Position numbers and translations under genes: made by a program | DNA from: Brevundimonas sp. | GTDB taxonomy: Bacteria > Pseudomonadota > Alphaproteobacteria > Caulobacterales > Caulobacteraceae | Reading direction: 5' to 3' | DNA: 16,102 bases | Assembly (NCBI RefSeq): GCF_031082345.1 | Contig: NZ_JAVHLH010000023.1 | Coordinates: forward strand, 1 to 16,102 | In this document: one piece after another, positions 15,879 through 16,102 of the stretch | Layout: every line of letters begins with the position of its first letter | Position numbering within the stretch: position 1 is the stretch's first letter | Notes under the pieces: generated by a model | The model's database searches: none | Told to the model about the DNA's origin: nothing | The model's input: the letters and a program-made list of their open reading frames with translations, nothing else

Positions 15879-15929
15879 CGCCGACCTGCGTGTCTAGCTT
15901 GCTTGTCATTATGAACAGCTTGCTTGACG
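15870..15929 (+). repeat. Three phased GCTTG(A/T)C direct repeats
   Basis: GCTTGACA (15870), GCTTGTCA (15901) and GCTTGACG (15922) recur at 31 and 21 bases, near whole turns of the helix. The last two share a 10-base exact copy, AGCTTGCTTG (15896-15905 and 15917-15926). They lie just before the ATG at 15939 and could be binding sites for a regulator on one face of the DNA. Confidence 0.45.
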
Positions 15930-15938
15930 GATAAAGCC

Positions 15939-16079
15939 ATGTCCCGGACCAAAATGATCGGCTGGAGCGCCTTCGGGGTCTGTCTTCTGGGCTATGGCGG
16001 CGCGGTGGCCGCGGCGGTGCTGACCTGGGTGGCCCTCTACGGCGTCAACCCGATCCATTTCACGGCGCCGTCGCCATGA
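15939..16079 (+). CDS. 46-residue single-helix membrane protein
   Basis: The ATG at 15939 opens a 46-residue frame (MSRTKMIGWSAFGVC..., ending HFTAPSP). Residues about 8-35 are a strongly hydrophobic, Gly/Ala-rich stretch (LLGYGGAVAAAVLTWVALYG) fitting one membrane helix. A GGATAA five bases upstream could be the ribosome-binding site, and an in-frame ATG at 15954 is an alternative. Well-placed upstream control elements and host-like codon use support it, but it is short and matches no family I recognise. Confidence 0.5.
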   Translation: MSRTKMIGWSAFGVCLLGYGGAVAAAVLTWVALYGVNPIHFTAPSP

Positions 16080-16102
16080 TTGCTACCCGCCGGTAGATCA
16101 CC

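Noticed and set aside
16083..16096. Small hairpin CTACC-CGCC-GGTAG at the right edge
   Set aside because: The stem is only five base pairs and the window ends there, so neither a terminator nor an operator can be supported.

Overview
The window is GC-rich DNA with compact, often overlapping genes and leader sequences resembling Caulobacter-type promoters. The gene content (paired secreted amidohydrolases, etfBA beside a cobalamin adenosyltransferase and a HIG1-type membrane protein, the long form of ahcY, an Arr-type rifamycin ADP-ribosyltransferase) suggests a chromosome segment of an alphaproteobacterium, most likely Caulobacterales and possibly Brevundimonas-like. The order-level call is an inference from protein style and was not confirmed by a search.

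Layout. 1-89: tail of a hairpin-type intergenic repeat. 90-3287 (minus): a DUF167 protein followed by two overlapping envelope amidohydrolases, of which the second has lost the HxH metal motif. 3365-5028 (plus): a three-gene cassette with visibly lower GC and overlapping genes. It encodes an HNH endonuclease, a protein built from two diverged copies of one module, and a minimal nucleotidyltransferase. It looks horizontally acquired and is the best candidate for an undescribed defence or toxin-type system. 5062-5089: a hairpin terminator. 5115-8059 (minus): etfBA, cobalamin adenosyltransferase and HIG1 protein, interrupted by one plus-strand gene for a small membrane-anchored protein.

8203-10524: a small unknown protein, a SAM-dependent methyltransferase, a PepSY-type membrane protein and the arr gene. 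10607-11998 (minus): ahcY, with a Caulobacter-type promoter and an 18-bp perfect palindrome just upstream of it, a probable operator. 12173-14163 (plus): a secreted two-lobe aspartyl protease and biotin synthase bioB. 14169-14306: an inverted-repeat intergenic element. 14345-15780: a conserved-looking small hypothetical protein and a convergent ABC ATPase, separated by a 25-bp stem that runs from stop codon to stop codon. 15859-16079: a divergent control region with phased direct repeats, then a 46-residue single-helix membrane protein.

Most of the window is ordinary chromosome: electron transfer from acyl-CoA oxidation (ETF), the methyl cycle (ahcY), cofactor synthesis (biotin, adenosylcobalamin) and envelope enzymes. 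No gap between genes exceeds 300 bases. No rRNA, tRNA, CRISPR array, insertion sequence or origin was seen.
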